A stretch of 64,000 nt of DNA from Hyphomicrobiales bacterium (GTDB taxonomy: Bacteria; Pseudomonadota; Alphaproteobacteria; Rhizobiales; Beijerinckiaceae): assembly GCA_900470095.1 (NCBI GenBank), contig UBZM01000010.1, forward strand, positions 114,628-178,627, given 5' to 3'. Shown in pieces: positions 18,101 to 27,104 of the stretch (position 1 is the first letter of the stretch; each line of letters begins with the position of its first letter). The translations under genes and the position numbers were made by a program. Below the pieces are notes generated by a model. It was not told the DNA's origin. It searched no databases and saw nothing but the letters and a program-made list of their open reading frames with translations.

Positions 18101-18667
18101 GATGCCGCCGCGCACCGCGAACTCGCCGGTCTCGCGCACCGTCGAGGTCCGCAGGTAGCCGTTCATGTCGAGCCAGCGGGCGAGCTGCTCTGTATCGACC
18201 ATGTTGCCCGGCGCGGCCGAAAAGCTCTCCGAGGCGACCTTGCCGAAGGCCGGCACGCGCTGGAGCGCGGCGTTGACCGTCGTCAGCAGCAGGCGCGGCT
18301 TCTCGCCGGACTTGGTCTTGGCCAGCCGCGACAACGTCGTCATGCGATGGGCCACGATCGCCGGTGCCGGCGAGACGCGGTCATAGGGCTGGCAATCCCA
18401 GGCCGGGAAGCTCATCACCTCCAGATCGGGCGCCACGAACTGGAGCGCATTCTCCAGAACCTGCAGTCGCTGCCCGTCCCGCGCGACAAAGACGAGCATC
18501 GCTGCGCCTTCCGCCTTCTTCGCCCGGGTCCGGACGAGATCGGCAAGGACGACGGCGTCGAACCCGTCCGGCACGCTGGCGAGCGTCGGCTTGTCGCCCC
18601 GCTTCAGCGCGTCGAGGATGCGGTCGATCTGCAGCTTGGCAAGCTGGGCGGGCGGCGGAATGCTCAT
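15119..18667 (-). CDS. mfd: Transcription-repair coupling factor Mfd
   Basis: Mfd removes RNA polymerase stalled at DNA lesions and recruits UvrA. The 1182-residue product is full length: UvrB-homology region at the N-terminus (residues about 30-350), the CarD-like RNA-polymerase-interaction domain (LAPGDLVVHVDHGIGRFIGL, about 505-525), then the RecG-like translocase with Walker A GDVGFGKTEVALRAAF, DEEQHFGV, the SATPIPRTL motif III, GLDIPTANTLIV and RGRVGRS, and the C-terminal TRCF domain (LTLRLTLYKRLSTLDEDGEI). It lies 20 bp downstream of sdhE on the same strand, a pairing common in alphaproteobacteria. It is convergent with the ANL-like gene. Confidence 0.97.
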   Translation of the reverse strand: MSIPPPAQLAKLQIDRILDALKRGDKPTLASVPDGFDAVVLADLVRTRAKKAEGAAMLVFVARDGQRLQVLENALQFVAPDLEVMSFPAWDCQPYDRVSPAPAIVAHRMTTLSRLAKTKSGEKPRLLLTTVNAALQRVPAFGKVASESFSAAPGNMVDTEQLARWLDMNGYLRTSTVRETGEFAVRGGIVDLFPPGMPAPIRLDFFGDALESIRTFDPETQRTTGQLRGLDLVPMSEAQMTSESIRRFRQSYIASFGTPGRDDMLYEAVSEGRRPAGLEHWLPLLADRLDTLFTYLPDVPLVLDAQAEDAVGERISLIKDYYDARKAALDQGGTGGTPYKPLPPDALYLSPAEWRGVIDNAGVASLTPFQLPDSDGKLIVDLGARQGRSFAAERADNAGSVFDAAVAHVKALQADGRRVILAAWSEGSRERLAHVLADHGLKTVQTTGSLRAAFDLKPGTTALAVWGFEAGFEAGKLAVIGEQDILGDRLVRPRRKTRRPQDFIAELSSLAPGDLVVHVDHGIGRFIGLQSITAAGAPHDCLEIHYAGDAKLFLPVENIELLSRYGSEDTEVPLDRLGGGGWQARKAKLKQRIREMAGKLIQIAAARALKEAPRLVPPDGLYDEFRARFPFEETEDQQNTIDAVLDDLAAGRPMDRLVCGDVGFGKTEVALRAAFTTALAGKQVAVVVPTTLLARQHYRNFAERFAGLPVKVGQASRFVSAPDLKAVKQGIADGTMDIVVGTHALLGKGVAFKDLGLVIVDEEQHFGVNHKERLKEFRAEVHMLTLSATPIPRTLQLAMTGVRELSIIATPPVDRLAVRTFVTPFDPLIVREALLRERYRGGRSFYVVPRIEDIAEVKDFLDKQVPEAKVGIAHGQMAAGQLEDVMTAFYEGQYDVLLSTTIVESGLDIPTANTLIVHRADMFGLAQLYQLRGRVGRSKIRAYALFTMPANRKLTEQAERRLKVLQSLDTLGAGFQLASHDLDIRGAGNLLGDEQSGHIKEVGYELYQQMLEEAVAQLKAGIDIVAESQWSPSIQIGAPVMIPEHYVTDLTLRLTLYKRLSTLDEDGEIQSFGAELVDRFGPLPEEVQQLLEIVAIKALCRRANVEKVEAGPKGIIVAFRDNEFANPEGLVGYVAKQGTLAKVRPDMRVVFIDDFETAEQRLKGTRRLLTDLARIAERKKAA

Positions 18668-18687
18668 GTCGGATTGTCGCTGCGTAC

Positions 18688-18984
18688 TCAGACGTGAATC
18701 GGCTTGCTGTGATTGTGGAACGCCTTCAGCCGCCGGAAAACGGCTGTATCGTAGTTCTCCGGCACCGCGGCCTCACCCGTGATCCAGGACAGCAGGTCTC
18801 GGTCGAGAACCTCGATCAACTGCTCGAACTCGTCGAGTTCGACATCGCTCAACGTGCCGATCTCGGCATCGGCAAAGCGGCCCATGATCAGATCGGTCTC
18901 GCGCATGCCGCGATGCCAGGCCCGGAACAGGATCTTGCGGCGGCGCGGATCGAGATCGGCACTGGTGCGGGAAGAGCCACTCAT
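18688..18984 (-). CDS. sdhE: Succinate dehydrogenase assembly factor SdhE
   Basis: A small cytoplasmic protein (98 aa) that promotes covalent attachment of FAD to the succinate dehydrogenase flavoprotein subunit SdhA. It carries the family motif RGxxE at residues 25-29 (WHRGMRETD), which contacts SdhA, followed by DLIMGRFAD, the acidic LDEFEQLIEVLDRDLLSWI helix and the W...G...VPENY segment typical of SdhE/Sdh5 (DUF339). The start at 18984 opens with a short Ser/Thr-rich leader before the folded domain. It is the first gene of a probable sdhE-mfd unit and is divergent from recG across a 145-bp gap. Confidence 0.95.
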   Translation of the reverse strand: MSGSSRTSADLDPRRRKILFRAWHRGMRETDLIMGRFADAEIGTLSDVELDEFEQLIEVLDRDLLSWITGEAAVPENYDTAVFRRLKAFHNHSKPIHV

Positions 18985-19129
18985 CGTAAGCCTCGCATGA
19001 AACGCAAACGGCGGAACGGGCCGGCCCCGTCGCGGAACCTGCCGATGCAGGCTATATAGCGATGGCGTCGGGGCGAGTCAGTGGCCGAACCGCCGCGTTT
19101 CCCGCAATTCCGGTTCCCGCCCGAGGCAG

Positions 19130-21232
19130 ATGCGTCCTTCCCTGCTTGATCCACTCTTTGCTCCCGCAACGACATTGCCCGGCGTCGGCCCCAAGCTCGG
19201 CAAGCTGCTGGACAAGCTGCTCGGCGACGAGACCCAGCCTGCGCGGGTCGTCGACCTGCTGTTCCACCTTCCCACGGGCGCCATCGATCGTCGCCCCAGC
19301 GCCAGCATCGCCGACGCTCCGGTCGGCGATGTCGCGACCTTCTCGGCGCGTGTCACCGAGCATCGCCCCGCCCCGCCGGGCAAGGCCAAGGCCCCCTATC
19401 GCGTCATCGTCGAGGACGAGACCGGCGATGTGACCCTGGTCTTCTTCCATGCCGATGTCCGCCACCTCCTGCAGACGCTGCCGGTCGGCGAGTTCCGCAT
19501 CATCTCAGGCAAGCTCGAGCTCTGGGACGGCATGCGCCAAATGGTCCACCCCGACCGCATCATGGATGCTCGGGCCTTCGCCAGCCTGCCAGCGATCGAG
19601 CCCGTCTACGGCCTGACAGAAGGCATCGGCCCCCGCGTCATGACGCGGATCGTGGCAGCAGCGGCGGAAAAATGCCCGGACCTCGCCGAATGGCAGGATC
19701 GCAGCTTTCTGCAGAAGGCCGGCTTCGCCTCCTTCGCCGAGGCGATCCGCGCCCTGCACCACCCGCCCGACCTGCGCGCCGTCGAGGGCGACACGATCGC
19801 ACGCAGGCGCGTTGCCTATGACGAGTTGCTGGCGAGCCAGATCGCGCTTGCGCTTGTGCGCCGGCAACAGAAGAAGGCAGCCGGGCGCGTCACCGCCGGA
19901 GACGGCCGCATGCTCAAGGCGATCGAGGCGGCCCTGCCCTTTTCGCTCACCGATGGCCAGCGTCAAGCCGTGGCCGACATCCATTCGGACATGGAGAAGC
20001 CCGAGCGCATGCTGCGCCTGCTGCAGGGCGATGTCGGCTCGGGAAAGACCGTTGTCGCCCTGATGGCGATGGTCGCAGCCGCCGAGGCCGGCCGGCAATC
20101 GGTCCTGATGGCCCCGACGGAGATCCTGGCGCGCCAGCATGCCGAGCGGCTGGCGCCACTGGCGGACTCCGCCGGGCTCACGCTCGCCCTGCTGACAGGC
20201 CGCGAGAAGGGCGCTGGCCGACGCCAGGTGCTCGAGCGGTTGGGGAGCGGCGAGATCGCCATCGTGGTCGGCACCCATGCCCTGTTCCAGGAAGGCGTCG
20301 TCTTCCATGATCTCGCGCTGGCGGTGGTCGACGAACAGCACCGTTTCGGCGTCCACCAGCGCCTGATGCTGGGCTCGAAGGGCGAGGCCGTCGACGTGCT
20401 AGTCATGACCGCAACGCCGATCCCCCGCACGTTGGCGCTGACCTGGTTCGGAGACATGGATGTCTCGGTACTCGCCGAGAAGCCGGCCGGCCGCAAGCCG
20501 ATCTCGACACGCGCGATCTCGCTCGAACGCTATGACGAGGTCGTCGGCGCCGTCGGCCGCGCGCTCGAGGCCGGCGCGCAGGTTTACTGGGTCTGCCCGC
20601 TCGTCCAGGAATCGGACACGCTCGATGTCGCCGCCGCGCAGGAGCGCTTCGAGGAGTTGCGCGGGCATTTCGGCGCAAGGGTCGGGCTGCTGCATGGCCA
20701 GATGCCCGGGCGCGAAAAGGACGCTGCGATGGCGGCCTTCGTGGCCGGCGAGACGCGCATCCTGGTTTCGACCACCGTCATCGAAGTCGGGGTCGACGTG
20801 CCCAATGCCAGTGTCATGGTGATCGAGCATGCCGAGCGCTTTGGCTTGGCACAGCTCCACCAGCTGCGCGGGCGGATCGGGCGCGGATCGGCCGCATCGA
20901 CCTGTCTCCTGCTCTACAAGGGGCCGCTGGGCCCGGTCGCGGAAGCGCGGTTGACCATCATGCGCGAGACCGAGGACGGCTTTCGCATCGCCGAAGAGGA
21001 TCTGCGCCTGCGTGGCGAAGGCGAGGTACTCGGCACGCGCCAGTCCGGCTCCCCCGACTGGCGCGTTGCTCGCCCCGAAATCGATGGCGATCTGCTGGCC
21101 GCCGCTCGCGATGATGCGCGGCTCCTGATCGAGCGCGACCCGCACCTCGCCGCGGAGCGCGGCGAGGCCGTCAGGACGCTGCTCTATCTGTTCGAGCGGG
21201 ACGTCGCGATCAGGCTCTTGCGCGCGGGGTAG
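19130..21232 (+). CDS. recG: ATP-dependent DNA helicase RecG
   Basis: RecG remodels stalled replication forks and branch-migrates recombination intermediates. The 700-residue product has an N-terminal wedge/OB-fold domain (about 50-200, with GDVATFSARVTEH and TGDVTLVFFH), a superfamily 2 helicase core with Walker A GDVGSGKTVVALMAM, the DEQHRFGVHQR box (a RecG hallmark), TATPIPRTLALTWFGDMDVS, and motif VI HQLRGRIGRG, and a C-terminal TRG-like region (EEDLRLRGEGEVLGTRQSG). Length and all motifs are normal for the family. It is divergent from sdhE-mfd, another DNA-repair translocase of the same lineage. Confidence 0.97.
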   Translation: MRPSLLDPLFAPATTLPGVGPKLGKLLDKLLGDETQPARVVDLLFHLPTGAIDRRPSASIADAPVGDVATFSARVTEHRPAPPGKAKAPYRVIVEDETGDVTLVFFHADVRHLLQTLPVGEFRIISGKLELWDGMRQMVHPDRIMDARAFASLPAIEPVYGLTEGIGPRVMTRIVAAAAEKCPDLAEWQDRSFLQKAGFASFAEAIRALHHPPDLRAVEGDTIARRRVAYDELLASQIALALVRRQQKKAAGRVTAGDGRMLKAIEAALPFSLTDGQRQAVADIHSDMEKPERMLRLLQGDVGSGKTVVALMAMVAAAEAGRQSVLMAPTEILARQHAERLAPLADSAGLTLALLTGREKGAGRRQVLERLGSGEIAIVVGTHALFQEGVVFHDLALAVVDEQHRFGVHQRLMLGSKGEAVDVLVMTATPIPRTLALTWFGDMDVSVLAEKPAGRKPISTRAISLERYDEVVGAVGRALEAGAQVYWVCPLVQESDTLDVAAAQERFEELRGHFGARVGLLHGQMPGREKDAAMAAFVAGETRILVSTTVIEVGVDVPNASVMVIEHAERFGLAQLHQLRGRIGRGSAASTCLLLYKGPLGPVAEARLTIMRETEDGFRIAEEDLRLRGEGEVLGTRQSGSPDWRVARPEIDGDLLAAARDDARLLIERDPHLAAERGEAVRTLLYLFERDVAIRLLRAG

Positions 21233-21320
21233 CACTCACGATCCTGCAGGAGATCAATCCCGATCAAGCGCCCCTAACGCGGGATCGGCATCGTCCGGGT
21301 GCGCCTTCGTGAGAGCCACA

Positions 21321-22154
21321 ATGGACCCAATCAGCAAAGCCGTGTGGTGCGTCGAGAGCCGCTTCGCCTCCGGGATCTCGCTCGACGAGATCGCCTCGGT
21401 CAGCGGCGTCTCGCGCTTCCATCTCTGCCGCGCCTTCGGCAACGCGACCGGCCGTTCGGTGATGCGCTATGTGCGCGAGCGCCGGCTGACCGAAGCCGCC
21501 CGGAGACTGGCGAATGGCGCACCCGACATCCTCTCCGTCGCGCTGGACTGGGGATACGGCTCTCACGAGGCCTTCACCCGCGCCTTTCGCGAGCAATTCG
21601 GCCTCACGCCCGAAGAACTGCGCGAGCGGCGCGATCTCTCGGCGCTCAAGCTCGTGGAGCCCATCGTCATGGACGCAAACCCAACCGTTATCCTGGAAGA
21701 ACCTCGCTCACTGACCGGCAAGAGTATGCTCGTTGCCGGGTTCGGCAGCCGCTACACCTATGAGACCACAGCCGGCATTCCGTCGCTCTGGCAGAAGCTC
21801 TCTCCGCATTTCGGCCATGTCCCGGACCAGATCGGAAGCATCGGCTACGGCGTCTGCTACAACGCCGATGACGAGGGCAGCTTCGACTATCTTGCTGGCG
21901 TCGAGGTGAAATCCTTTTCCGACCTGCCACCCGAATTCGATCGCATCGGCATTCCCGAGCAGAACTATGTCGTGTTCCTGCATCACGGCCATATCTCGGG
22001 CATCAAGGGCACATTCGACGCAATCTGGCGCGACTGGTTGCCGAAGAAGGGCTGGAAAGCCTCGGAAGGGCCGAGCTTCGAGCGCTATGACGAGCGCTTC
22101 GATCCGCAAAGCGGTACCGGAACCGTCGAAATCTGGATTCCGTTGAAGGCCTGA
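21321..22154 (+). CDS. AraC-family regulator with GyrI-like effector domain
   Basis: A transcription factor of 277 residues combining two AraC-type helix-turn-helix motifs at the N-terminus (about 5-105; ISLDEIASVSGVSRFHLCRA and LDWGYGSHEAFTRAFREQFG, followed by LTPEELR) with a GyrI-like/SOUL-type effector-binding domain (about 120-277; GKSMLVAGFGSRYTYE and a C-terminal EIWIPLKA, as in Rob and SoxS-related multidrug sensors). It probably responds to a hydrophobic or cationic compound. The ATG at 21321 is favoured; a GTG four codons earlier is possible. It is convergent with the DUF502 gene; no obvious target operon is adjacent. Confidence 0.88.
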   Translation: MDPISKAVWCVESRFASGISLDEIASVSGVSRFHLCRAFGNATGRSVMRYVRERRLTEAARRLANGAPDILSVALDWGYGSHEAFTRAFREQFGLTPEELRERRDLSALKLVEPIVMDANPTVILEEPRSLTGKSMLVAGFGSRYTYETTAGIPSLWQKLSPHFGHVPDQIGSIGYGVCYNADDEGSFDYLAGVEVKSFSDLPPEFDRIGIPEQNYVVFLHHGHISGIKGTFDAIWRDWLPKKGWKASEGPSFERYDERFDPQSGTGTVEIWIPLKA

Positions 22155-22174
22155 CGCCCCCCGGATGGGAAAGG

Positions 22175-22210
22175 ACGGCAAGTCCGCAGATCAGTTCTGG
22201 GACTTGCCGT
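22175..22210 (-). terminator. Hairpin spanning the stop codon of the DUF502 gene
   Basis: ACGGCAAGTCC (22175-22185) and GGACTTGCCGT (22200-22210) are perfect 11-base arms with a 14-base loop containing the DUF502 stop codon. On the minus strand the stem is followed by a pyrimidine-rich GTCCTTTCCC, so it is a likely terminator for DUF502 and may also serve the convergent AraC gene. Confidence 0.65.
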
Positions 22211-22907
22211 TGCCTTGCGGCGCCTTCGAGCCGTTCTCGCCCGGCTGGATCAGCCCAGCGGACATGATGAGCTTGGCACCGTCCTCCACGGAGATCGAAA
22301 GCTCCACCACCTCGCGGCGCGGCAGGTAGAAGAAGAAACCCGTGGTCGGGTTCGGCGTGCAGGGCAGGAAGACGCCGATCTGCTCGCTGCCATCCGGCAG
22401 CCGTGAGCCGATCTCCGGCGCCGCCTCCTGCGAGATGAAAACGATGGACCACATGCCCGGCTGTGGGAACTGCACCATGCCGACCTTGCGGAACGAAGTG
22501 CCCGATTGCGAGAAGATCGTCTCGAAAACCTGCTTCACGCCCTTGTAGAGGCCGCGGATCACCGGCATCCGGTGCAGGATCGCCTCTCCCGCATCGAGCA
22601 GGGTACGTCCCACCAGGTTGGCCGTCAGGAAGCCGAGCAGGGTCAAGCCGATCAATCCAATCACCAGCCCGAAGCCGGGGATCGGATAAGGCAGATAGGT
22701 CTCGGGCAGATAATTGTTCGGGATCAGCGGCTTCACCACCCCGTCGATCAGGTTGATGAACCACCAGGTCACTGAAGCGGTGATCGCCAGCGGCCCCGCG
22801 ATCACGAGCCCGGTCAGGAAATAGCGGCGCAGCCGCGTGCCCGCAGTCGGCCGCAGCAAGTCCGGCTGAAGCATGAGGCTGGGATCAGGAGGGCCGTCTG
22901 ATGTCAT
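22191..22907 (-). CDS. DUF502 family inner-membrane protein
   Basis: A 238-residue inner-membrane protein of the DUF502 family (widespread, including plant LCV/COV1 homologues); biochemical function is not established. It has two membrane spans near the N-terminus (residues about 28-52, YFLTGLVIAGPLAITASVTWWF, and about 78-100, IPGFGLVIGLIGLTLLGFLTANLVG), followed by the conserved cytoplasmic-type core with PVIRGLYKGVKQVFETI, VGMVQFPQPGMWSIVFIS and the family signature VFLPCTPNPTTGFFFYLP. The start at 22907 (MTSDGPPDP) gives a family-like N-terminus, whereas the upstream extension is basic and unlikely. Divergent from the YbaN-like gene. Confidence 0.88.
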   Translation of the reverse strand: MTSDGPPDPSLMLQPDLLRPTAGTRLRRYFLTGLVIAGPLAITASVTWWFINLIDGVVKPLIPNNYLPETYLPYPIPGFGLVIGLIGLTLLGFLTANLVGRTLLDAGEAILHRMPVIRGLYKGVKQVFETIFSQSGTSFRKVGMVQFPQPGMWSIVFISQEAAPEIGSRLPDGSEQIGVFLPCTPNPTTGFFFYLPRREVVELSISVEDGAKLIMSAGLIQPGENGSKAPQGNGKSQN

Positions 22908-23024
22908 GGCGGTCCGGAATCCGATCTCCAAATGGCGTGCTTGCCTCGGCGGCGCTGCATCGCGATATGAGCAGGATAGCCGAGCCGGTGCTGCTGACCA
23001 GCCCCGTCTGACGTGCCGACGCGA

Positions 23025-23438
23025 ATGCGGATGGATTTCGTGACCGAAACACCCCGGCAACTCCGCCGCTGGTACAGGCCGCTGATGTTCGCCGCTGGTT
23101 GGGTGTTCACGGGAATCGGGGTTATCGGCCTCGTGCTGCCGCTGATGCCGGGAACAGTCTTCCTGATTCTCGCGGCTTGGTGCTTTTCACGCTCCTCGCC
23201 TCGCTTCGAGGCTTGGCTGCTTGGCCATCCCAGACTGGGTCCGCATGTCCGTCGCTGGCGCGCAACCGGCGCGATCGACCGTCGGGCGAAATGGATCGCC
23301 TGCGGCTCCATGCTGTTCAGCTTCGGACTGGTGGCGCTGAGCGACGCTCCGCCTGTCGCGCTCTGGGCCAGCGGTGCCAGCCTGCTCGCAGCCGGAACCT
23401 ATGTCGCAAGACGGCCGGAGCCGACCCGCGAGGATTGA
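23025..23438 (+). CDS. YbaN/DUF454 family inner-membrane protein
   Basis: A small inner-membrane protein (137 aa from this start) of the YbaN family (DUF454), whose function is unknown. Features are an initial hydrophobic hairpin containing the GxGxIGLVLPLMPGTVFLI signature, the AAWCFSRSSPRFEAWLLGHPRLGPHV motif typical of the family, and a second hydrophobic pair at the C-terminal end (LFSFGLVALSDAPPVALWAS). Several in-frame starts exist (GTG 23013, ATG 23025, ATG 23031) and none has a strong ribosome site, so the exact start is uncertain by a few residues. It is convergent with glmS, ending 19 bp from it. Confidence 0.85.
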   Translation: MRMDFVTETPRQLRRWYRPLMFAAGWVFTGIGVIGLVLPLMPGTVFLILAAWCFSRSSPRFEAWLLGHPRLGPHVRRWRATGAIDRRAKWIACGSMLFSFGLVALSDAPPVALWASGASLLAAGTYVARRPEPTRED

Positions 23439-23457
23439 TCACTCGACCGAGGAATGA

Positions 23458-25284
23458 TCACTCGACAGTGACGGATTTTGCCAGGTTGCGCGGCTGGTCG
23501 ACGTCCTTGCCCATGAAAACCGCTGTTTGATAGGCGATCATCTGGATCGGGACCGCATAGACGATCGGTGCGAACAGCGGGTCCATATCCGGCATCACGA
23601 TCGTCACCTCGGGCTGGATGCCGCATTCGGCGGCGCCCTTGGCGTCGGTGATCAGGATGATCCGGCCGCCACGTGCCGCGACCTCCTGCATGTTGGAGGC
23701 GGTCTTCTCGAACAGCGTATCATGCGGTGCGATGACGATGACCGGCATGTCCTCGTCGATCAGTGCGATAGGACCATGCTTCAGCTCACCTGCCGGATAA
23801 CCTTCGGCGTGTATATAGCTGATTTCCTTGAGCTTCAGGGCACCCTCGAGCGCCATCGGGAAGCTCGTGCCACGGCCGAGATAGAGCACATCGCGCGCTT
23901 TCGACAGCTTTCGGGCGAGCTTTTCGATCTCGGGTTCCAGCGTCAGCGCCTGGGCCATCAATCCCGGTAGAGCGATCAGCTCGCGGACATATCGGGCCTC
24001 CTCCGCCTCCGAGAGCGTGCCGCGGCCGCGAGCTGCCGCAAGGGCCAGGCTCGCCAGCGCGGTCAGCTGGCAGGTAAAGGCCTTGGTCGAGGCCACTCCG
24101 ATTTCCGGCCCGGCCAGGGTCGGTGCCACGGCATCGCTCTCTCGCGCGATGGTCGAGGTTGGCACATTCACGACGGAAAGGACGTGCTGCCCTTCCTGAC
24201 GGGCGTAGCGCAGGCAGGCGAGCGTATCGGCGGTTTCGCCCGATTGCGAGACGAAGAGCGCGAGACCGTCCTTGGGCAGCGGCGCCTCGCGATAGCGGAA
24301 CTCGGAGGCGACATCGATCTCGACGGGCAAGCGCGCCAGCTTCTCGAACCAATACTTCGCCGTCAGCCCGGCATAATAGGCCGTTCCGCAGGCCGAGATC
24401 GACAGCCGCGACAGCGCCTTCCAGTCGAAGGGGGCATCAAAGGGCAGGCGCACAGTTCCCGCAGCCATGTCCAGATACTTCGTCAGCGTATGGCCGACGA
24501 CCTCCGGCTGCTCATGGATCTCCTTGGCCATGAAATGATGGTAGTTGCCCTTCTCCACTAGGAAAGTGCCGGCGGCGACGCGCTGCGCGCGACGCTCCAC
24601 CTGCGCGCCCGTGACGTCGTAGAAGGTCGCGCTCTTGCGATGCAGCACGACCCAGTCGCCTTCTTCCAGATAGGCGATGAGATTGGTGAAAGGGGCGAGC
24701 GCCAGCGCGTCAGAGCCGAGATACATCTCGCCATCGCCAACGCCGACTGCGAGCGGCGAGCCCTTGCGAGCGCCGATCAGCAGGTCTTCTTCGCCCTGGA
24801 ACAGGAATGCGAGCGCAAAGGCACCGCGCAGACGTGGCAGGCTGGCCGCGACCGCCGCGACCGGATCCTTGCCCTGCTCCATCTCACTGGTGACGAGATG
24901 GGCGACGATCTCCGTATCGGTCTCGGTCTCGAAGACGCGGCCCGCAGCTTCGAGCTCGGCGCGCAACTCGCGGAAGTTCTCGATGATGCCGTTATGCACG
25001 ACCGCGAGCTTCTCGGTCGCATGCGGGTGAGCATTGGTCTCGTTCGGCTTGCCATGCGTCGCCCAGCGCGTATGGCCGATGCCGATCAGCCCATCGAGCG
25101 GCTCGTTCGACAGGCGGATCTCGAGATTCCTGAGCTTGCCCTCGGCACGGCGGCGCGTGAGCAGACCCTTCTCCAGCGTCGCGACGCCGGCGGAATCATA
25201 GCCGCGGTATTCGAGCCGCCGCAGCGCCTCGACCACCTGAATGGCTACGGCTTCCTTGCCCAGGATCCCCACAATGCCACACAT
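23458..25284 (-). CDS. glmS: Glucosamine-6-phosphate synthase GlmS
   Basis: Glutamine:fructose-6-phosphate amidotransferase (608 aa), the first committed step of UDP-GlcNAc synthesis for peptidoglycan and lipid A. The start at 25284 gives MCGIVGIL, with the catalytic N-terminal Cys exposed after Met removal, and has GAGG seven bases upstream; the longer frame is therefore rejected. The glutaminase half shows GHTRWATHGKPNETNAHPH; two SIS isomerase domains follow (SISACGTAYYAGL, SQSGETADTLACLR, KHGPIALIDEDMPVIVIAP) and the family C-terminus NLAKSVTVE. It lies 121 bp downstream of glmU in the same direction. No glmS ribozyme is seen, as expected outside Firmicutes. Confidence 0.97.
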   Translation of the reverse strand: MCGIVGILGKEAVAIQVVEALRRLEYRGYDSAGVATLEKGLLTRRRAEGKLRNLEIRLSNEPLDGLIGIGHTRWATHGKPNETNAHPHATEKLAVVHNGIIENFRELRAELEAAGRVFETETDTEIVAHLVTSEMEQGKDPVAAVAASLPRLRGAFALAFLFQGEEDLLIGARKGSPLAVGVGDGEMYLGSDALALAPFTNLIAYLEEGDWVVLHRKSATFYDVTGAQVERRAQRVAAGTFLVEKGNYHHFMAKEIHEQPEVVGHTLTKYLDMAAGTVRLPFDAPFDWKALSRLSISACGTAYYAGLTAKYWFEKLARLPVEIDVASEFRYREAPLPKDGLALFVSQSGETADTLACLRYARQEGQHVLSVVNVPTSTIARESDAVAPTLAGPEIGVASTKAFTCQLTALASLALAAARGRGTLSEAEEARYVRELIALPGLMAQALTLEPEIEKLARKLSKARDVLYLGRGTSFPMALEGALKLKEISYIHAEGYPAGELKHGPIALIDEDMPVIVIAPHDTLFEKTASNMQEVAARGGRIILITDAKGAAECGIQPEVTIVMPDMDPLFAPIVYAVPIQMIAYQTAVFMGKDVDQPRNLAKSVTVE

Positions 25285-25405
25285 GCCCGACCTCTTTGAG
25301 TGTTGCCGTTGCCGGCCCGTGTAGCTGCGAACGCCAAAAACACCCAATCACGTTGAATGTCAGACTGTGAACAGGCGGTTTCGTCGTCGATTCAATCCGT
25401 GTTCT

Positions 25406-26785
25406 TCAATCTGTTTTCTTGGCCGCGCTCAGCTTCCTGACCTTTGCCCTGTCCCGGAACACCTTCGCCCAACCGTCCCGCCCGACTTGCCTGCCACGCG
25501 CGATCGCCAGCGCGTCAGGCGGAACATCGGTGGTGATGACCGAACCGGAGCCAACATAAGCCCCCTCGCCGATCGTCACCGGAGCGACCAGCGACGAGTT
25601 CGAACCGACAAAGGCGCCGGCACCGATCGTCGTCTTGTATTTGAAGAATCCGTCATAATTACAGGTGATCGTACCGGCGCCGATATTGGCCTCGGCGCCG
25701 ATGGTGGCATCCCCGATATAGGTGAGATGGCTGACCTTGGCCCCTTCCCCGATATCCGCCGCCTTGATCTCCACGAAGTTCCCGACCTTGGCCTTGCGCG
25801 CCAGCTTCGCACCGGGGCGCAGCCGGCCATAAGGCCCGACACTCGCCTGCGGGCCAACCTCGGCGCCCTCCAGATGCGAGAAGGCATGAATCACCGCGCC
25901 ATCGGCAACGCTGACGCCGGGGCCAAAGACGACATTGGGTTCGATCAGGACATCGCTGCCGATTGTCGTGTCGTAGCTGAAGAACACGGTCTCGGGCGCA
26001 ATCAGCGTCGCACCCTCCTTCATCACCGCCAAGCGCTTGCGGCGCTGGAATTCTGCTTCCGCAGCAGCGAGTTGGGCGCGGTCATTGACGCCCTGCACTT
26101 CGCTTTCGGGGGCGCTCAGCGCGACCACCTTCAAGCCCCTGGCGCGAGCAAGCGCCGGGGCGTCGGTCAGATAGAATTCGTTCTGGGCGTTCGAACTGCC
26201 GATTGAATCGAGAATGGCAAGGGCATGCCGACCGTCCAACGCCATCAGCCCGGCATTGCAGAACCCGATTGCCCGCTCAGCTGTGCTCGCATCCTTGTGC
26301 TCCACGATGGCTTCCAGGACGCCGTCACGCATCACGAACCGCCCGTAGCCAGTCGGATCGGCAGCGTCGAATCCCAACGCAACGACCGGCGCACCATCGG
26401 CCAGCGCAGCCCGCAGCGACAGGAAAGTCTCCGGGCGAACCAGCGGCGTATCCGCGAAGGCGACGAGGACATCGTCATAGCCCTCGGCCAGTGCCGCACG
26501 CGCCGCGAGTACCGCGTGCGCCGTGCCACGGCGCTCGACCTGAACGAAGACGCGCGCCGACGGCAAGAGCGACGCGACCTCGGCTGCGACATCCGGGCGA
26601 TCCGGCCCGATCACCACAGCGACCGCATCCGCTCCCGCCGCAGCGACCGCCGCAAGCGCATGACCGAGCAGCGAGCGGCCGGCCATCTCATGCAGCACCT
26701 TCGGACGCTGCGATTTCATCCGGGTGCCCTCGCCCGCGGCGAGAATAACTGCGAGGCAGGTACGTCCGGGCTGCATTTCGGTCAT
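25406..26785 (-). CDS. glmU: Bifunctional UDP-GlcNAc pyrophosphorylase / GlcN-1-P acetyltransferase GlmU
   Basis: GlmU (459 aa) acetylates glucosamine-1-phosphate and then couples it to UTP, giving UDP-GlcNAc. The N-terminal uridylyltransferase (about 1-230) has the nucleotide signature [18 protein letters not shown], followed by a left-handed beta-helix acetyltransferase (about 250-440) with hexapeptide repeats such as [16 protein letters not shown] turns (here [18 protein letters not shown]) and the acetyl-CoA-site [25 protein letters not shown]. The start at 26785 ([18 protein letters not shown]) fits the family; a longer frame upstream is not supported. It precedes glmS, so consecutive steps of one pathway are probably cotranscribed. 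Divergent from opgG. Confidence 0.97.
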   Translation of the reverse strand: MTEMQPGRTCLAVILAAGEGTRMKSQRPKVLHEMAGRSLLGHALAAVAAAGADAVAVVIGPDRPDVAAEVASLLPSARVFVQVERRGTAHAVLAARAALAEGYDDVLVAFADTPLVRPETFLSLRAALADGAPVVALGFDAADPTGYGRFVMRDGVLEAIVEHKDASTAERAIGFCNAGLMALDGRHALAILDSIGSSNAQNEFYLTDAPALARARGLKVVALSAPESEVQGVNDRAQLAAAEAEFQRRKRLAVMKEGATLIAPETVFFSYDTTIGSDVLIEPNVVFGPGVSVADGAVIHAFSHLEGAEVGPQASVGPYGRLRPGAKLARKAKVGNFVEIKAADIGEGAKVSHLTYIGDATIGAEANIGAGTITCNYDGFFKYKTTIGAGAFVGSNSSLVAPVTIGEGAYVGSGSVITTDVPPDALAIARGRQVGRDGWAKVFRDRAKVRKLSAAKKTD

Positions 26786-27104
26786 GATTGTCGGCTTCCC
26801 TGCGGAGCTAGCCTTTCGCTCCCGTGACCCTGATGGTGTCGCGTGGGCGATTTGGTGCATGGTGGCATTGCGGTCGCCGTGGATAGCCGATCCTGATGGC
26901 ATTTGCCAAAACCTCCGGAGAGATCTTCGGCCGGCGTATTCGAGGGGCGAGACGCAATGGCAATACCTTTCCGCCGGCAACGCGAACGCGTTGCCCAAGT
27001 CGCTGACCGCACGCAATTTTTAAGCGCCGACCGCTTTTCAGTCAGCCGAAAAATGATCTAGAAGCGCTGGGGTGCGACTGCGCCGCCCGCGTATGTTGGA
27101 AATA